From Bactrocera neohumeralis (lineage: Eukaryota; Arthropoda; Insecta; Diptera; Tephritidae), in assembly GCF_024586455.1 (NCBI RefSeq), contig NW_026089624.1, positions 25,686,069 to 25,750,068 of the forward strand: DNA of 64,000 nt, written 5' to 3'. How positions within the stretch are numbered: the first letter of the stretch is position 1; each line of letters begins with the position of its first letter. Under the pieces are notes generated by a model that saw only the letters and a program-made list of their open reading frames with translations, was not told the DNA's origin and ran no database searches. Below are positions 63,440 through 64,000 of the stretch, one piece after another. A program made the position numbers and the translations under genes.

Positions 63440-64000
63440 GACTCCACGCACCTTTTTTTCATTGTAACGTAGCTTGATAAACAACATTTTTTGGTTTCTG
63501 TTCCGGTGTGCAGAAAAGATGGTTCTCCAACTCGTGAGCACGCCACGGCCGTGTGAAAAACATAGCATTTCCAAATTTATGCCTCACACTATTGGACTAT
63601 CTTTAGGTCTTGTTGATTGTCATCTCAAATGCAATTTTCACTGGAAACGAAATACGTTTGAACTGAAATGGGAAATCGTTAGAACTCAAAGCAATTCGTA
63701 GAATCAAGCATTCTGCCCTTTGTATTCGGTAGATGCGTCACAATCAGTCGGGTTCCATTACACAGTTTCGGGGCATGATGATTGCGAAACATAATAACGA
63801 CTGATCCTACTTTGAGACGCAAATGCTGCGGTGCCATACCAAGCCTGCCATACCACTGGATAATTCACGGTGTCATCTTCATTATTTAAGTCAACAACAT
63901 CGGTATTTTTGGCAGCTAACATTACGCGTGCTCTTTAGGAATCGTAGTTACGATAATTTGGCCAATATCCGAACATTTGTGATGAGTTCATCTTTCGTGA
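63440..64000 (-). pseudogene. Helitron helicase C-terminal region (continues beyond the window)
   Basis: Read right to left: VVDLNNEDDTVNYPV, then MAPQHLRLKVGSVVIMFRNH and APKLCNGTRLIVTHL (about 63740-63840), then a frame change and LSSNDFPFQFKRISFPV, AFEMTINKT (motif VI region; the GQ of the usual KAQGQ is lost to stops) and KPKNVVYQATL (63465-63500). These are the conserved C-terminal blocks of Helitron PIF1-like helicases. At least two stops and one frameshift; the upstream part lies past 64000. Confidence 0.87.

Noticed and set aside
1..64000. A host gene or a new cellular system
   Set aside because: Every coding stretch longer than about 100 codons that I could interpret belongs to a mobile element. 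The remaining ORFs are short, composition-driven, or antisense shadows.

Overview
This window is AT-rich eukaryotic DNA packed with transposable-element relics. I found no convincing host gene, rRNA gene or functional tRNA gene. The mix points to a higher dipteran: P-like, hAT, pogo/Tigger, piggyBac-like, rosa-type DD41D mariner, Helitron, RTE and CR1/jockey-like LINEs, errantivirus-type Gypsy elements and Bel/Pao. A DD41D 'rosa' mariner and dispersed TATG/TACA microsatellites are compatible with a tephritid fruit fly, but the species is inference. Two runs of exactly 100 N (27430-27529 and 54615-54714) are assembly gaps. Nearly every coding region carries stops or frameshifts, so the region looks like heterochromatin or an intergenic TE graveyard.

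Layout. 0.2-1.5 kb is a P-transposase relic, 2.5-2.8 kb a ZMYM/hAT-like scrap, and 3.0-5.0 kb a piggyBac-like element (minus). 5.2-15.9 kb is a four-level nest: an unclassified transposon here called X (minus, 14.9-15.9) was broken by a BED-finger hAT (5.9-14.9). That was entered by a Tigger/pogo element with matching TIRs and TA duplications (7478-14642), and that in turn by a CR1/jockey-like LINE (8.43-12.98). 15.9-18.1 kb is a scrambled Gypsy gag/protease region containing two RTE pieces joined by an inversion, and 19.3-20.4 kb is an RTE relic. 20.66-27.05 kb is an errantivirus-type LTR element (minus) with both LTRs, gag, pol and env. A 67-bp tandem repeat then runs into the first gap.

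28.2-29.8 kb is a non-coding element with ~300-bp TIRs. 30.1-32.4 kb is a second pogo-like transposase with a 60-bp intron. 32.55-33.52 kb is a palindromic DD41D mariner derivative. 33.8-38.1 kb is a longer copy of X (plus), interrupted at a TTAA by a deleted piggyBac-like element, and 38.3-38.8 kb is a related MITE. 39.7-41.2 kb (minus) and 42.6-45.3 kb (plus) are Bel/Pao relics. 45.4-46.1 kb is a GC-richer gag-like block. 47257-50533 is an almost intact RTE retrotransposon bounded by a 13-bp target-site duplication. 50.9-54.6 kb is a second errantivirus-type env/pol relic (minus) split by a LINE scrap. 55.0-55.6 kb is a deleted hAT. 56.1-58.3 kb is a Gypsy integrase split by a deleted Helitron. 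Two tRNA-like SINE copies (58.6 and 62.7 kb) flank an element of an unclassified transposase family with ~89-bp TIRs (59.4-62.4). The right edge is the C-terminal helicase region of another Helitron.

No new cellular system is visible. The most interesting content is structural: insertion order readable to the base, palindromic rearrangements, precise TTAA insertion, and two transposase families whose superfamily I could not name from sequence alone. Element names are family-level recognition from protein motifs; start codons of broken ORFs are nominal.
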